Shown here in pieces: positions 7,618 through 17,412 of a stretch of DNA of 64,000 nt. Source of the stretch: CAXBOO01 sp963977425 (GTDB lineage: Bacteria > Bacteroidota > Bacteroidia > Flavobacteriales_D > Luteibaculaceae). The notes below the pieces were generated by a model, which was not told the DNA's origin, made no database searches, and saw nothing but the letters and a program-made list of their open reading frames with translations. The translations under genes were made by a program, and so were the position numbers. How positions within the stretch are numbered: position 1 is the first letter of the stretch; each line of letters opens with the position of its first letter. Location of the stretch: positions 310,001-374,000 of the forward strand of contig CAXBOO010000003.1 of the NCBI GenBank assembly GCA_963977425.1. The letters run 5' to 3'.

Positions 7618-10600
7618 ATGAGAAGATATTACTCTCTTTTATTCATTTCTTTTTTCCTAGTAAATACCGCAACTGCACAGAAATACAAACAAATGATGCA
7701 AGACAACAGCATCAATTTCTACGAGGTAGTAAAAGAAGCCGAAAGTTATTTTGATACCATCAATAAAACAAAAAAAGGTTCGGGTTGGAAGGGCTATCAA
7801 CGCTGGGCACACGATAATGAATACAAGTACTACCCCGATGGAAACAGAAGTAAAGAAGACCCCTATTTTGTTTCAAAACAATTCTCTGCATTCAAATCAA
7901 AAACTCCCTTTTTAAAATCGGGAAGCATTGCTTGGAAAGAATTAGGGCCTGTGTCTCCAGGTCAACTTACAGGGCATTACTCCTTTGGTATGGGTAGAGT
8001 TGCATGTTTTTATATAGATCCAAACAATCCTCAAACCATGTATTTAGGTTCTCGAACAGGTGGTTTTTGGAAAACAAACGATGGTGGAAATAGTTGGACT
8101 GGTGGTTCAACCGACTTTCTTGCTGCTTGTGGAGTAAATACCATCACGGCATCGCCAACTAATTCAGACTCCATACTTATCAACATCAACAACTCCAACA
8201 ATCATTACACACACGGAATATATCGTTCTATAGACGGAGGTGACACTTGGAGTTTGAGTAATTTTAATCCAATAAACCTTGGCTGGGGAGGATTGGGTTC
8301 AAACCGAGAGATATACAAAATTAAGTACCACCCTACTATTCCCGATTTAATTTTCATTGGAACTCGAACAGGTTTGTACCGATCAGATGACAACCTACAA
8401 TCTTGGTCAACCATTGTTGCTAATGACGATTTTACCGATATCGATTTCCATCCTACCAACCCCAACATTGTTTACGCTTACGCGAAAAACAAAGCCGATA
8501 TTGTTTTTGTTTCGACCGATGCTGGACTTTCGTTTTCACAAACTACTATTGCTGGTAATGGTGGCGGAAATGGAACTGTTCAAGTAAGTGCCGACTGCCC
8601 GAATTGTGTTTACTTCATGTCAAACAACGGTTTATGGAAATCATCGAATGAAGGCACTTCATTTAATTTTATTAGCGCACCTGGAGAGTCTGATGCAGGG
8701 TTTGCTGTAAGCGATGTTGATGACTCTAAAATACTTGCAGGTTATGTCGATGCTGCTTTTAGTTATGACGGAGGAGCCAATTTTGAGCAAGTTACCTCTT
8801 GGTATTTAGGCGGCACAAATGGTTCGGGGAATGGCAATCAAATAAGCTACAACACGAGTACCGATTACATACATGCCGATTTACAAGCTGCTGAATGCAT
8901 CAACGGAATATTTTATGCTTGTACCGATGGTTTTTTAGTTAGCAGCGAAGACAATGGTCGCAATTGGAATATTTTAAGCGAAGACATTGCCATTCGTATG
9001 AACTACAATGTTGGTTTAAGTCAATCCAATCATTACCGTGCTATATGTGGTTCGCAAGACAACGGAACCAGTATTCAAACAGAAAATGGATGGGTAGAAA
9101 TGTATGGCGCCGACGGCATGGAGGGCATCATACATCCACTAAACGACGATTGGATGATAGGCAGTGTGCAATACGGAACACGTAGAAAAACCATTGATGG
9201 TGGACAAACAAGCTATGACGTAACTCCATCCAATCAAGACGGGTATTGGATAGCTCCTTTGCTCTACGATCCAAACAATCAGATGACAATTTATTCTTTT
9301 GGTGAAAATGTATTTAAAAGCGAAGATTTTGGTGATAGTTGGACACAATTAGGTTCACCTTCTTTCACAGGTACCATTCAGTATGCCACCATTGCCGAAA
9401 ACAATTCAGAATTATTGGTCGCTACCAATGGCTCTTCGATTGAATTATCGAATGATGGAGGATCATCTTGGGTAAGTATAAAAAGTAATTTACCAAGCTA
9501 TTCCATTACAGATGTTGTATTCGATCCGAATGACGACAACACCCTGATAGTAACTTATGGTCGCTATCAAGATGATAATTCTAAGGTTTACATCACTCAC
9601 AATCAAGGCGGTACTTGGCAAAACATTACTTACAATCTAAATAACATGCCTGTTAGATCAGTGGTAATTGATCATACCGACGAATCCAACATCTATCTAG
9701 GTACAGAAATTGGCGTGTACACAAAATCTATGGACGATGTACTATGGACACTCTACAATCCTGCTTTACCGAATACCAGCATAAAGGAAATGGAAATAAT
9801 GTGGGGTTCTAATACCATAAAGGCAACTACTTGGGGTCGTGGATTATGGGAATACACATTAGCAAATAGAGAGAGCTACCCTGCCATTAAAACAACACAA
9901 ATATCTCAGAAACCCACATTGTACTCTCCTAAGGCTGGTGTAGATCAATTTGTAACCTCTACCATTGAATATGACAACACGCTGCAAAAAGTATGGGTTG
10001 AATGGTCGGTAAACGCTCCCACATTTGGGAATGTAATTCCGATGCACAATACCAATGGAAACGAATGGGTATCGGACCTAGCTATACCAAACAATGTAGA
10101 AGGTTCAAAAATGTTTTTCAAGGTATTTGCTGTAGGAGCCAATGGAGATACTTCAGAAACATATAAATTCAATTATACGGTACATCCTTTCACCATTTGC
10201 ACCGCTTCTGGATCAAATGACGGTACCAATTACCATTTAAGAAATGTTACCGTAGCCAATATCAACAACTCTACTGCAAACAACACCTATACTTATTACC
10301 AAAACGAAACCGTAAACTTAGAAGCGGGTCAAACATATACTATTTCTCTTACCGCCTCTACAGGATGGGATAGCAACGATTTTGCTGCTTGGATTGATTA
10401 TAACAAAGACGCCGTTTTCTCTCCCGAAGAAGAAGTAATGTATTCTCAGGACGCTGGAAGCAATAATGTATCTGTCAACTTTACTGTACCTCTTGATGCT
10501 ACGGCAAACGAAACCATTACCTTAAGAACACGCGTTAGTTACTGGGGAACATCGAATCCATGCGGAACAACCTTGGGCGAAGTAGAAGATTATCCAGTAA

Positions 10601-11700
10601 TCATTAGCAACTGTACAAGTCCAATCACACAATTATCCGAATCTGCATGCCAAAGTTATACTTGGGCTAGCAATGGCATTACGTATACAGAAAGTGGTTT
10701 GTATAGAGATACTTTACAAAACCAAAATCTTTGTGACAGCATCGTTGAATTAGACTTAACCATCCATCAAGGAGAAATTAGAGATACTCTTGAAGTGTTT
10801 TCTTGCAAAAGCTACACATGGGCAAGAACAGGCATAAAATACACGCAAGATGGAGTGTATCGCGACACCGTTTACAATCAAAATCAATGCGATAGTATTT
10901 TTGAACTTATACTGAACATTGATGAAGAACAATTTAGCGACACAACTAGAATTGTAACCTGTGAAGCCTATTATTGGCCAATAAATAACACAACCTACTA
11001 TTTAAGCGGCTTGTGGTACAAGGTTATAGATACAGAAGGTTATTGCGATAGCGTATATGTTCTTGATTTAACATTGCACGACAATAGTTTCAGAAACTAC
11101 AACCGTACAGCTTGCAAACAATACTTATGGGAAGTAAACGGACAGACATATACTCAATCGGGGACCTACTATGATTCACTACAAACAGTAAACGGCTGCG
11201 ACAGTGTTTCTAGACTCATCCTTACCATTGAAAATGTAGACGTAAGCGTTACTTCCAATCAAAATGTATTAACCGCTAATGCCAATAGCTTGCAATACCA
11301 GTGGATAGATTGTAGCACCATGCAACCCATTAGTGGCGCAACAAACCAAAGTTATATTGCCGACGAAAACGGAAACTACGCTGTAATCGTAAACGACGGA
11401 AACTGTAGTGACACCAGTGAATGTTATGCCATAACAACCATTGGTATATCCGAGAATAATTTGGATGATATCGTAGTCATTTACCCTAACCCTAGTTCAG
11501 GGCAATTCACCATAGAGTTTAAACAATCAATGAATGAAGTGGATGTAAGAATCATAACCAGCGATGGGAAACAAGTATTGTTTGATAACAGACCAAGTGC
11601 TTTAAGCCTATCGTATGATATTGATCTACCATCGGGATTGTATCATGTTCTCATACAAACTTCTACAGGCAATAGTATACAAGAGTTGATTATTCAATAG
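7618..11700 (+). CDS. T9SS cargo: Asp-box propeller, GEVED domain, two-cysteine repeats, type A sorting domain
   Basis: A 1360-aa exported protein. A signal peptide (MRRYYSLLFISFFL to ATAQ) starts at ATG 7618; an ATG at 7591 would add nine residues before it. Residues about 100-750 hold at least ten Asp-box/BNR motifs (for example KTNDGGNSW, RSIDGGDTW, KSEDFGDSW, SNDGGSSW), indicating one or two sortilin/VPS10-like beta-propellers. A GEVED domain follows (about 860-998; WIDYNKDAVFSPEEE, GEVEDY), then four repeats of about 50 residues with paired cysteines (about 1005-1207), an Ig-like segment (YQWIDC), and a type A C-terminal sorting domain starting VVIYPNPSSGQF. The family is surface-anchored or released through the T9SS. 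Ligand and function are unknown. Confidence 0.92.
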   Translation: MRRYYSLLFISFFLVNTATAQKYKQMMQDNSINFYEVVKEAESYFDTINKTKKGSGWKGYQRWAHDNEYKYYPDGNRSKEDPYFVSKQFSAFKSKTPFLKSGSIAWKELGPVSPGQLTGHYSFGMGRVACFYIDPNNPQTMYLGSRTGGFWKTNDGGNSWTGGSTDFLAACGVNTITASPTNSDSILININNSNNHYTHGIYRSIDGGDTWSLSNFNPINLGWGGLGSNREIYKIKYHPTIPDLIFIGTRTGLYRSDDNLQSWSTIVANDDFTDIDFHPTNPNIVYAYAKNKADIVFVSTDAGLSFSQTTIAGNGGGNGTVQVSADCPNCVYFMSNNGLWKSSNEGTSFNFISAPGESDAGFAVSDVDDSKILAGYVDAAFSYDGGANFEQVTSWYLGGTNGSGNGNQISYNTSTDYIHADLQAAECINGIFYACTDGFLVSSEDNGRNWNILSEDIAIRMNYNVGLSQSNHYRAICGSQDNGTSIQTENGWVEMYGADGMEGIIHPLNDDWMIGSVQYGTRRKTIDGGQTSYDVTPSNQDGYWIAPLLYDPNNQMTIYSFGENVFKSEDFGDSWTQLGSPSFTGTIQYATIAENNSELLVATNGSSIELSNDGGSSWVSIKSNLPSYSITDVVFDPNDDNTLIVTYGRYQDDNSKVYITHNQGGTWQNITYNLNNMPVRSVVIDHTDESNIYLGTEIGVYTKSMDDVLWTLYNPALPNTSIKEMEIMWGSNTIKATTWGRGLWEYTLANRESYPAIKTTQISQKPTLYSPKAGVDQFVTSTIEYDNTLQKVWVEWSVNAPTFGNVIPMHNTNGNEWVSDLAIPNNVEGSKMFFKVFAVGANGDTSETYKFNYTVHPFTICTASGSNDGTNYHLRNVTVANINNSTANNTYTYYQNETVNLEAGQTYTISLTASTGWDSNDFAAWIDYNKDAVFSPEEEVMYSQDAGSNNVSVNFTVPLDATANETITLRTRVSYWGTSNPCGTTLGEVEDYPVIISNCTSPITQLSESACQSYTWASNGITYTESGLYRDTLQNQNLCDSIVELDLTIHQGEIRDTLEVFSCKSYTWARTGIKYTQDGVYRDTVYNQNQCDSIFELILNIDEEQFSDTTRIVTCEAYYWPINNTTYYLSGLWYKVIDTEGYCDSVYVLDLTLHDNSFRNYNRTACKQYLWEVNGQTYTQSGTYYDSLQTVNGCDSVSRLILTIENVDVSVTSNQNVLTANANSLQYQWIDCSTMQPISGATNQSYIADENGNYAVIVNDGNCSDTSECYAITTIGISENNLDDIVVIYPNPSSGQFTIEFKQSMNEVDVRIITSDGKQVLFDNRPSALSLSYDIDLPSGLYHVLIQTSTGNSIQELIIQ
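10633..11240 (+). repeat. Array of four two-cysteine repeats in the T9SS cargo
   Basis: Four coding repeats of roughly 50 codons, each with the pattern CxxYxW, about ten residues, SGxYxD, then CDS and a hydrophobic strand (LDLTI-like). Repeat starts are at SACQSYTW, SCKSYTWA, TCEAYYWP and TACKQYLW. The same repeat occurs five times in the cargo gene at 14004-16478 on the other strand. The two cysteines per unit probably form a disulfide outside the cell. Confidence 0.8.
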
Positions 11701-11930
11701 AGAGCTTTTTTTGTATAAATCATTACTCCGATGATGGCCGCAATTTAAAATGACAACCACATAAGATAAATACCTTGTTGTTGGAATTATATTTATAACC
11801 TATTTACTTTTTTAGGATTTACGTTATGCAACAATAACAAAGCAAACCAGAGTAAAATTAACCGACATAGGTAAAAACAGCTTTCACGAAATTGGTATAG
11901 GTTTTCATTGTTGAATTTAAACTCACTGTA

Positions 11931-13355
11931 TTAAATGCGGTAAATAATGTAGTCGGCATTGTTGAATACGGTTTCGTATCCCGACAATTCTATTTCCGAG
12001 CCGATGCTTCTTTTTAGAATGACAATGTATTTCAACCCTTTTGTTTTTAACCCATCTACATAAGCAGGATCTTGAATGCGTTCGTTTGAATTCACCCACC
12101 CTTTACGGTGTGCAAAATACATGGGGGTAGGAAATTCACCACTATTGATCAATATCAAATCGTTTTGAGATGAAAAGGCACTCAATTCCTCCTCCAAATG
12201 AACCAACTGTAAGTCTTTCTCTCGTATTCTAAAATCGTGTTGTTGATTACCTATCCCCTCGCCTACAATAACCAAAAGAACAAATACTGCCAAGGCATTG
12301 GATTTTATTTTCGACAATCCATAACCTGCTACTAACGCCATTACGGGCACAAAAGGAATAATGTAATAACTATGATGAGAAAACGTATAGCCTGCTTTTA
12401 GAATGATGATAACAAAACCAAAGAAGGACAATAATAGCGCTAAGTATATCTTTTTATCCCGCTGTTTTACAGCATAAAAAACACCAACTAGAAACATCAA
12501 AAAACCAACATATTTCAAGGCTGTATCGTAAAATTTATTGAGCGTTTCTCCAAGATTATCGATGATTTCGGCAAAACCCGTCGCCATCCCTTTCCCCATA
12601 AAAAAGTGCATGAATCCATATTCTTGAACAAGATGAGGTACCCAGATAAAAAACCAATAGATGGAAGGCAATATGCCAAAAATAGACAGCAACACAAAAC
12701 AAACCTTCCTCTTAGAAGAAATGCTTTTGTTGAATAGAAATACCGCCATTACAATCAGCAAATACCCCGAAGGTAATTTGGATAAAACACCCAAACACAT
12801 CAGCAATGCATACCACAAAAGCGACCATTCAAACACCTGTTTCTTAGTGCTTTCCAAGTAATTAGAGCCAAAATATAAGCTTGCCAATATCAAAGACATG
12901 CTGAAAGTATCGGGCATTATCTTTCTAGAAAACTGAAACCAAATGGATACGATGAGAATAATGGTTGCATAAAACGCTGTACGTTGAGAAAAATACTTCA
13001 GCAATAGCCTATAGAAAAACCAAACGCCAAAACTTGAAAAGATCAAATTTATTAATCGCCCATACCAATGTTGGTAACCAAAAAATTCGGTGCTTAAATA
13101 AATGAGATAATTAAAAATGGGAAATTCCATTCCGGTAATCCCTGTTTTCTCTCCAGCAATATCAATTCTAGGATAGAAAATGTTGTTGTCTACTTCCAAA
13201 AAGTTTCTGGCCACCATGGTTACTGTGGTTTGTCGCCAGTTATGAGCTACTTCTAAAGAAGGATTGGTAATGCCAACCAACCTCACTAAAAAAAATACGA
13301 TTATCCAGAATCGGATATCTGTCAAAAATTTACTTTTCAAAAAGCTTAAGGACAT
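11931..13355 (-). CDS. GT-C fold membrane glycosyltransferase (family 39-like)
   Basis: A 474-aa protein with about ten hydrophobic helices over its first 380 residues and a soluble periplasmic C-terminal domain. The first loop carries an acidic residue in TNPSLEVAHNWRQTTVTMVARNF, and KIMPDTFSMSL follows a later helix, as in GT39/ArnT/PMT-type glycosyltransferases that use polyprenyl-phosphate sugars on the periplasmic side. The acceptor could be lipid A, a surface glycan or a protein; the sequence does not say. It stands alone on the minus strand, with an AT-rich 230-base gap after it and a divergently read membrane protein gene 171 bases before it. Confidence 0.8.
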   Translation of the reverse strand: MSLSFLKSKFLTDIRFWIIVFFLVRLVGITNPSLEVAHNWRQTTVTMVARNFLEVDNNIFYPRIDIAGEKTGITGMEFPIFNYLIYLSTEFFGYQHWYGRLINLIFSSFGVWFFYRLLLKYFSQRTAFYATIILIVSIWFQFSRKIMPDTFSMSLILASLYFGSNYLESTKKQVFEWSLLWYALLMCLGVLSKLPSGYLLIVMAVFLFNKSISSKRKVCFVLLSIFGILPSIYWFFIWVPHLVQEYGFMHFFMGKGMATGFAEIIDNLGETLNKFYDTALKYVGFLMFLVGVFYAVKQRDKKIYLALLLSFFGFVIIILKAGYTFSHHSYYIIPFVPVMALVAGYGLSKIKSNALAVFVLLVIVGEGIGNQQHDFRIREKDLQLVHLEEELSAFSSQNDLILINSGEFPTPMYFAHRKGWVNSNERIQDPAYVDGLKTKGLKYIVILKRSIGSEIELSGYETVFNNADYIIYRI

Positions 13356-13526
13356 GTTGTATTACTGCGCTAATGTACGTGTAATGAGAATAATGACTAA
13401 GCCGTTATTAGCTTTATACCAAAAACATTACCAAGTAGCGATTAAAAGATAATCCTGATAGAATCATATTTTTTCTACAAAAAAACCAACGTATCTTACA
13501 GTTAAACGTACTACATCAGAATCAAT

Positions 13527-13991
13527 ATGGGCTACACCATTAAACATAATAAAGAACATCCTGTACCACGAGAAACGCTGGTATATGGATACTCTTGGGT
13601 TCGCTATTTATTGGTTCCTGTATTGATGTTTCAAGTATTGTATTTATACAAGTTTCCGAACCTAGGCTGGACTTACATCTTTATTACCCTTTTGAGTATA
13701 GGCTTGTTCATCGCTTTCAAGTACGCTAGAAAGATAAAACACGACAAAGAGAATTTATACCTTGTTAAGGCTTCACATGAAAAGGTCATTCCATTTTCTA
13801 ATATCATAAGCATCAAAAAAAGTGGCGCTAAAATAAATGGCCATAGATTTTGGAAATTAGCATATACCGATGAAGACAACAAGAAGCATACTATTCGCTT
13901 CTTTTCAAGTTTCAATCACGATTTTCATGATTTGGTTAGAAAACTAAATCCAGAGGTAATAATCTGGGATCACCCTCATTTTCACGATTGA
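13527..13991 (+). CDS. Small membrane protein with PH-like C-terminal domain
   Basis: A 154-aa protein with two hydrophobic helices (about residues 26-43 and 49-66) and a basic soluble C-terminal half. The latter (KVIPFSNIISIKKSG, FWKLAYTDEDNKKHTIRFFSS) alternates beta strands much like the bacterial PH-like domains of YdbT/DUF304-type proteins, but I cannot place it in a named family. It reads towards the ELWxxDGT cargo gene on the opposite strand, their stop codons 12 bases apart. No function is assigned. Confidence 0.65.
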   Translation: MGYTIKHNKEHPVPRETLVYGYSWVRYLLVPVLMFQVLYLYKFPNLGWTYIFITLLSIGLFIAFKYARKIKHDKENLYLVKASHEKVIPFSNIISIKKSGAKINGHRFWKLAYTDEDNKKHTIRFFSSFNHDFHDLVRKLNPEVIIWDHPHFHD

Positions 13992-14003
13992 AATTGGTAT
14001 TGA

Positions 14004-16478
14004 TTACTTCTCCACCACCCAACGAATAATCTGAACATCTTGGTCTGAAACTAACTTCAGGTAATACATTCCATTTTTTAGGTTTGGATACAGTTGGTTG
14101 TTTCCTTTTAGGAGTTGAATGTCTCGTTTTATTTCTTTGCCTTCGGCACTGTAAATATTTAGAGTGCATTCATTTTTCAATCCATTAATATTCAACTCCT
14201 TATCGCTTGGATTTGGAAAAACTTGATTCAATAATTCGGTGGAATAATAAATCCCAACATAATCGATGTTCACACATTGTGTCGTATCTACACATCCATT
14301 TTTTGTGATCTCACAAGCATAATTCCCGTTTTTAATTACCTGGAAAAAACGTGCTGTTTTACCTGTTAATTCAGCCATATTATTGTCGCAATCCAACCAT
14401 TGATATTTAGCTCCCAACTGATTGGCTGTCAATCTTAAATCATCAATACTCATCGTAACGTCCACCGTATCAATGGTCAATTCTAAAGTGACTATTGAAT
14501 CGCAGCCATGGATGTTGGATAAAGTGTCAGTGTATATGCCCGACTTTGAATACAGATGATTGTTCCACGAATACTCAAAACACTCTGTTCTGTAAATCAC
14601 ACTGTCATTGTTGAGTAATTCTAAGTTTAAATGCAGAGTAGAATCGCAACCAAACATATTGGAATACGTAGTATCGTAATCGCCACTTTCCAAAATCATC
14701 CTGCCCTCCCATTCGAAAGGACTACAGGCCGAAGCCGTATCGAAATACGCTTCTTCATTTATTTCCAAAACCAAGGTTATCATGCTGTCGCAACCTCCCA
14801 TATTAGATAATGTATCTCTATATACCCCGCTTTCAAAAAGAGTTACCCCATTCCAATCATATAGTTGACAAGCAATGACACTATCTACAGAGCTAATAGT
14901 GTCAAATACATTTAAATTAAGAGTTACAAAACTATCGCAACCGAACACGGACACCAAAGTATCGTAATACACTCCCGAAACATCATATACTTCACCATTC
15001 CAATCATACTCTTGGCATGCATCAACAGTTACTGAAACAGTGTCTGGATATACTATTGTAAGGTTGAGATACGTGATGCTATCGCAATTGCTTTTATTCA
15101 ATAAGGCTTCCTCATACACACCGCTTTCGTAATACGTTATGCCTTTCCATTGAAAGCTATCGCATGCAGTTTCGTAAACATCAATATAATCGGCTATACA
15201 TGTTCTTAGTCTCCACAATTCCAATCCTTTTGCTTCGGTTTTTCCCGCAAAAAGTATATCCACACCATCAACATACAATTTACCGATGGCGCCATTCAAA
15301 TCTCCAGCGTTAATATCATCTACCAACCAAATAGTATCACCGTCAGATTTTCTTAACTCCACCCCATTCACAGGATCTCCTCCAGCAAAATACATGGTAT
15401 CGTTTACTGTAACAAAGGGATTGTGATCGGTATAAGGATCTTCTATTATTCCTTTTAGTACCTCTGTGCTTGTGCCATCGTACTTTATAACTTGGCGAGA
15501 CCCAATATCAGTCAATGCCCAAAAGAATACGTTGCCTTTGTACCCATAAAAAGTATGTGACCAAGAATTGCCTGAATTGATGTTTCCTAGCATCCAGAAC
15601 TGGTTCCCGTCATATGCATAAGGCTCGTCGCCAAAACCATTACTACCACTAAAATATAACGTATCTCCAATGGCAGTGATATTATCTGGTCCAATTCCTT
15701 TGTTACCTGGAATCAAATCCAAAATTTCAAATTTTCCATTTTCATACTTCGCCAATTCATATCCATAATCTTTATGATAAACACTGGTGTAAATGGCTCC
15801 CTGAAAGTAAATTAATTCTGAATTGGAATTATAGGATACAAGTGTATCCAAATTGATACCGTCGTAATAACATAAGTAATCGAGGTTATTTGGAGCATCG
15901 GTTGTAAAAAATAAAGTGTCGTTGTATACAATAAAGTCGCTTGGGTAAGAATCTTCTGAACCTGCCATTATATCAGAAAGTCTGGTATAGCTTGTCCCAT
16001 CAAATTCCCACAATTCACGTCCATGCTCTTCAGTGGTAGCATTGAAAACCAATTTACCTTTGTAGATATTGAATACAGCTGGATAACTACCTTCTAAACC
16101 GTAATTGATATCGGAAACACGTTTTACCGTACTACCGTTATAGGTAAATAGTTCTGTTCCTTTATTATCGTCGGCATTGGCTTGAAAATAAAGGGTGTTT
16201 TGAAAATCAATAAAGTTAATCGGACTTCCCCAATTTCCCCCTGGGCGAATATCTTTTATCAACTTTACCTCACCGTCTCGAGTATACCTAAACAACTCTT
16301 GACCAATGCCATACCCCCTGGCCGAAAAATAAATAGCGTCATTCCATTTATAATAATACCCCGGACTCGAATCATTATTCCCGTTGTAAATATCCTTAAT
16401 TAATTCAGGGGTTTGTGCAAATAAAGACGATGTTAGAAGTAAACCTAAACATGCAATAAAATAGCGAAAAGGGCTCAT
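14004..16478 (-). CDS. T9SS cargo: ELWxxDGT repeats, two-cysteine repeats, type A sorting domain
   Basis: An 824-aa exported protein. I chose the start at 16478, which places a clean signal peptide (MSPFRYFIACLGLLL, cut after LFAQ) at the N-terminus; an upstream in-frame ATG at 16532 would add 18 non-hydrophobic residues. Residues about 20-430 carry nine ELWxxDGT-like repeats (GTELFTYNGST, GRELWEFDGTS, GVELRKSDGDT and others), a kelch-like propeller common in Bacteroidota surface proteins. Next come five two-cysteine repeats of about 48 residues (about 434-672), an Ig-like segment (YQWLDC) and a type A sorting domain (NQVFPNPSDKELNI). The C-terminal half matches the cargo gene at 7618-11700. 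Function unknown. Confidence 0.92.
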   Translation of the reverse strand: MSPFRYFIACLGLLLTSSLFAQTPELIKDIYNGNNDSSPGYYYKWNDAIYFSARGYGIGQELFRYTRDGEVKLIKDIRPGGNWGSPINFIDFQNTLYFQANADDNKGTELFTYNGSTVKRVSDINYGLEGSYPAVFNIYKGKLVFNATTEEHGRELWEFDGTSYTRLSDIMAGSEDSYPSDFIVYNDTLFFTTDAPNNLDYLCYYDGINLDTLVSYNSNSELIYFQGAIYTSVYHKDYGYELAKYENGKFEILDLIPGNKGIGPDNITAIGDTLYFSGSNGFGDEPYAYDGNQFWMLGNINSGNSWSHTFYGYKGNVFFWALTDIGSRQVIKYDGTSTEVLKGIIEDPYTDHNPFVTVNDTMYFAGGDPVNGVELRKSDGDTIWLVDDINAGDLNGAIGKLYVDGVDILFAGKTEAKGLELWRLRTCIADYIDVYETACDSFQWKGITYYESGVYEEALLNKSNCDSITYLNLTIVYPDTVSVTVDACQEYDWNGEVYDVSGVYYDTLVSVFGCDSFVTLNLNVFDTISSVDSVIACQLYDWNGVTLFESGVYRDTLSNMGGCDSMITLVLEINEEAYFDTASACSPFEWEGRMILESGDYDTTYSNMFGCDSTLHLNLELLNNDSVIYRTECFEYSWNNHLYSKSGIYTDTLSNIHGCDSIVTLELTIDTVDVTMSIDDLRLTANQLGAKYQWLDCDNNMAELTGKTARFFQVIKNGNYACEITKNGCVDTTQCVNIDYVGIYYSTELLNQVFPNPSDKELNINGLKNECTLNIYSAEGKEIKRDIQLLKGNNQLYPNLKNGMYYLKLVSDQDVQIIRWVVEK
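14462..15177 (-). repeat. Array of five two-cysteine repeats in the ELWxxDGT cargo
   Basis: Five coding units of about 48 codons starting TACDSFQW, DACQEYDW, ACQLYDWN, SACSPFEW and ECFEYSWN. Each has CxxYxW, SGxY and GCDS landmarks, the same pattern as the four units at 10633-11240. Divergence between units is high at the DNA level, so the array is old rather than recently expanded. Confidence 0.8.
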
Positions 16479-16479
16479 G

Positions 16480-16501
16480 GCGTATTTTTCGACAAAATAC
16501 C
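16480..16501 (-). promoter_or_regulatory. 7-bp inverted repeat just before the ELWxxDGT cargo start
   Basis: GTATTTT and AAAATAC flank a 5-nt loop and end three bases before the chosen start codon at 16478. It could form a weak RNA hairpin over the initiation region or mark an operator; A/T-only content makes chance possible. Confidence 0.25.
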
Positions 16502-16632
16502 AATAACCCCTTCTACATTTTACAAAAATCAAGAGTAAAGTAGATTTTAAAACTGATTTTCACACCAACTCGTTAGTTTACACTACCTATTTTTCGGTAA
16601 GAAATAACGTTTCAAAAAAAACAGAAACAAGC

Positions 16633-17388
16633 CTATTTCGTTCTCACGTAAATATGTTTGATATGATGTTTTCCCGTATCGCGTTCATCAACCTCTATGT
16701 ATTGAGTTAACGATTTTATAAGTGGTGTCAATTTTTGAAACCCATAGTTACGAGGATCAAAGTCTGCTTTCTTTTTGTTTAGCAATGCTCCTACTCCTGC
16801 TAACGAAGCCCACCCATCTTCATCAGCTACATCGCTAATAGTATTCTTCAACAATTTGATCAAACCTCTGCCTATTGGTTCAACATCAGGTACAGATTTA
16901 TCTTCAGCAATAGACTTGCTCTTTTCCGTTCTTTTTGTTGCAGCTTCGCTAGCTAAAATCTCGATATAAATAAACTTATCGCAAGCAACTATAAATGGCT
17001 GAGGTGTTTTCTTTTCGCCAATTCCAATTACCAATTTCCCTGATTCTCGCAAACGAGTCGCTAATCGAGTAAAATCACTATCGCTTGAAACCAAACAAAA
17101 TCCATCCAAATCTTGATTGTGCAAGATGTCCATGGCATCGATGATCATGGCTGAATCGGTAGCATTCTTACCTTTTGTATATCCATATTGTTGGATGGGT
17201 GTAATGGCATGCTTCAACAGAACTGATTTCCAACCAGATACTCCTGTATTTGTCCAATCACCGTAAATTCTTTTAATAGAAGGAATACCGTATTTAGCAA
17301 TTTCATCTAACATGCCCATAACGTTGGCATACGGTATGTTGTCGGCATCTATTAATACAGCTAATTTTAATTCTTTGGCTTCTGGCAT
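16633..17388 (-). CDS. NYN-domain nuclease-like protein with C-terminal LOTUS/OST-HTH domain
   Basis: A 251-aa cytoplasmic protein of the LabA/DUF88 type. The N-terminal NYN domain (about residues 8-150) shows the acidic residues of the PIN-like RNase fold: VLIDADN (D14, D16), KNATDSAMIIDAMD and SSDSDFTRL. The C-terminal part (about 172-250; GRGLIKLLKNTI, DEDGWASLAGVGALL, RNYGFQKLTPLI) is an OST-HTH/LOTUS domain, which binds RNA in related proteins. Such pairs are inferred to act as RNA-guided-to-target or RNA-binding nucleases, but substrates are unknown. It follows the DUF5362 gene by 24 bases on the same strand and ends the run. Confidence 0.88.
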   Translation of the reverse strand: MPEAKELKLAVLIDADNIPYANVMGMLDEIAKYGIPSIKRIYGDWTNTGVSGWKSVLLKHAITPIQQYGYTKGKNATDSAMIIDAMDILHNQDLDGFCLVSSDSDFTRLATRLRESGKLVIGIGEKKTPQPFIVACDKFIYIEILASEAATKRTEKSKSIAEDKSVPDVEPIGRGLIKLLKNTISDVADEDGWASLAGVGALLNKKKADFDPRNYGFQKLTPLIKSLTQYIEVDERDTGKHHIKHIYVRTK

Positions 17389-17412
17389 TTCACTTAAATT
17401 ATTGACTTCAAA

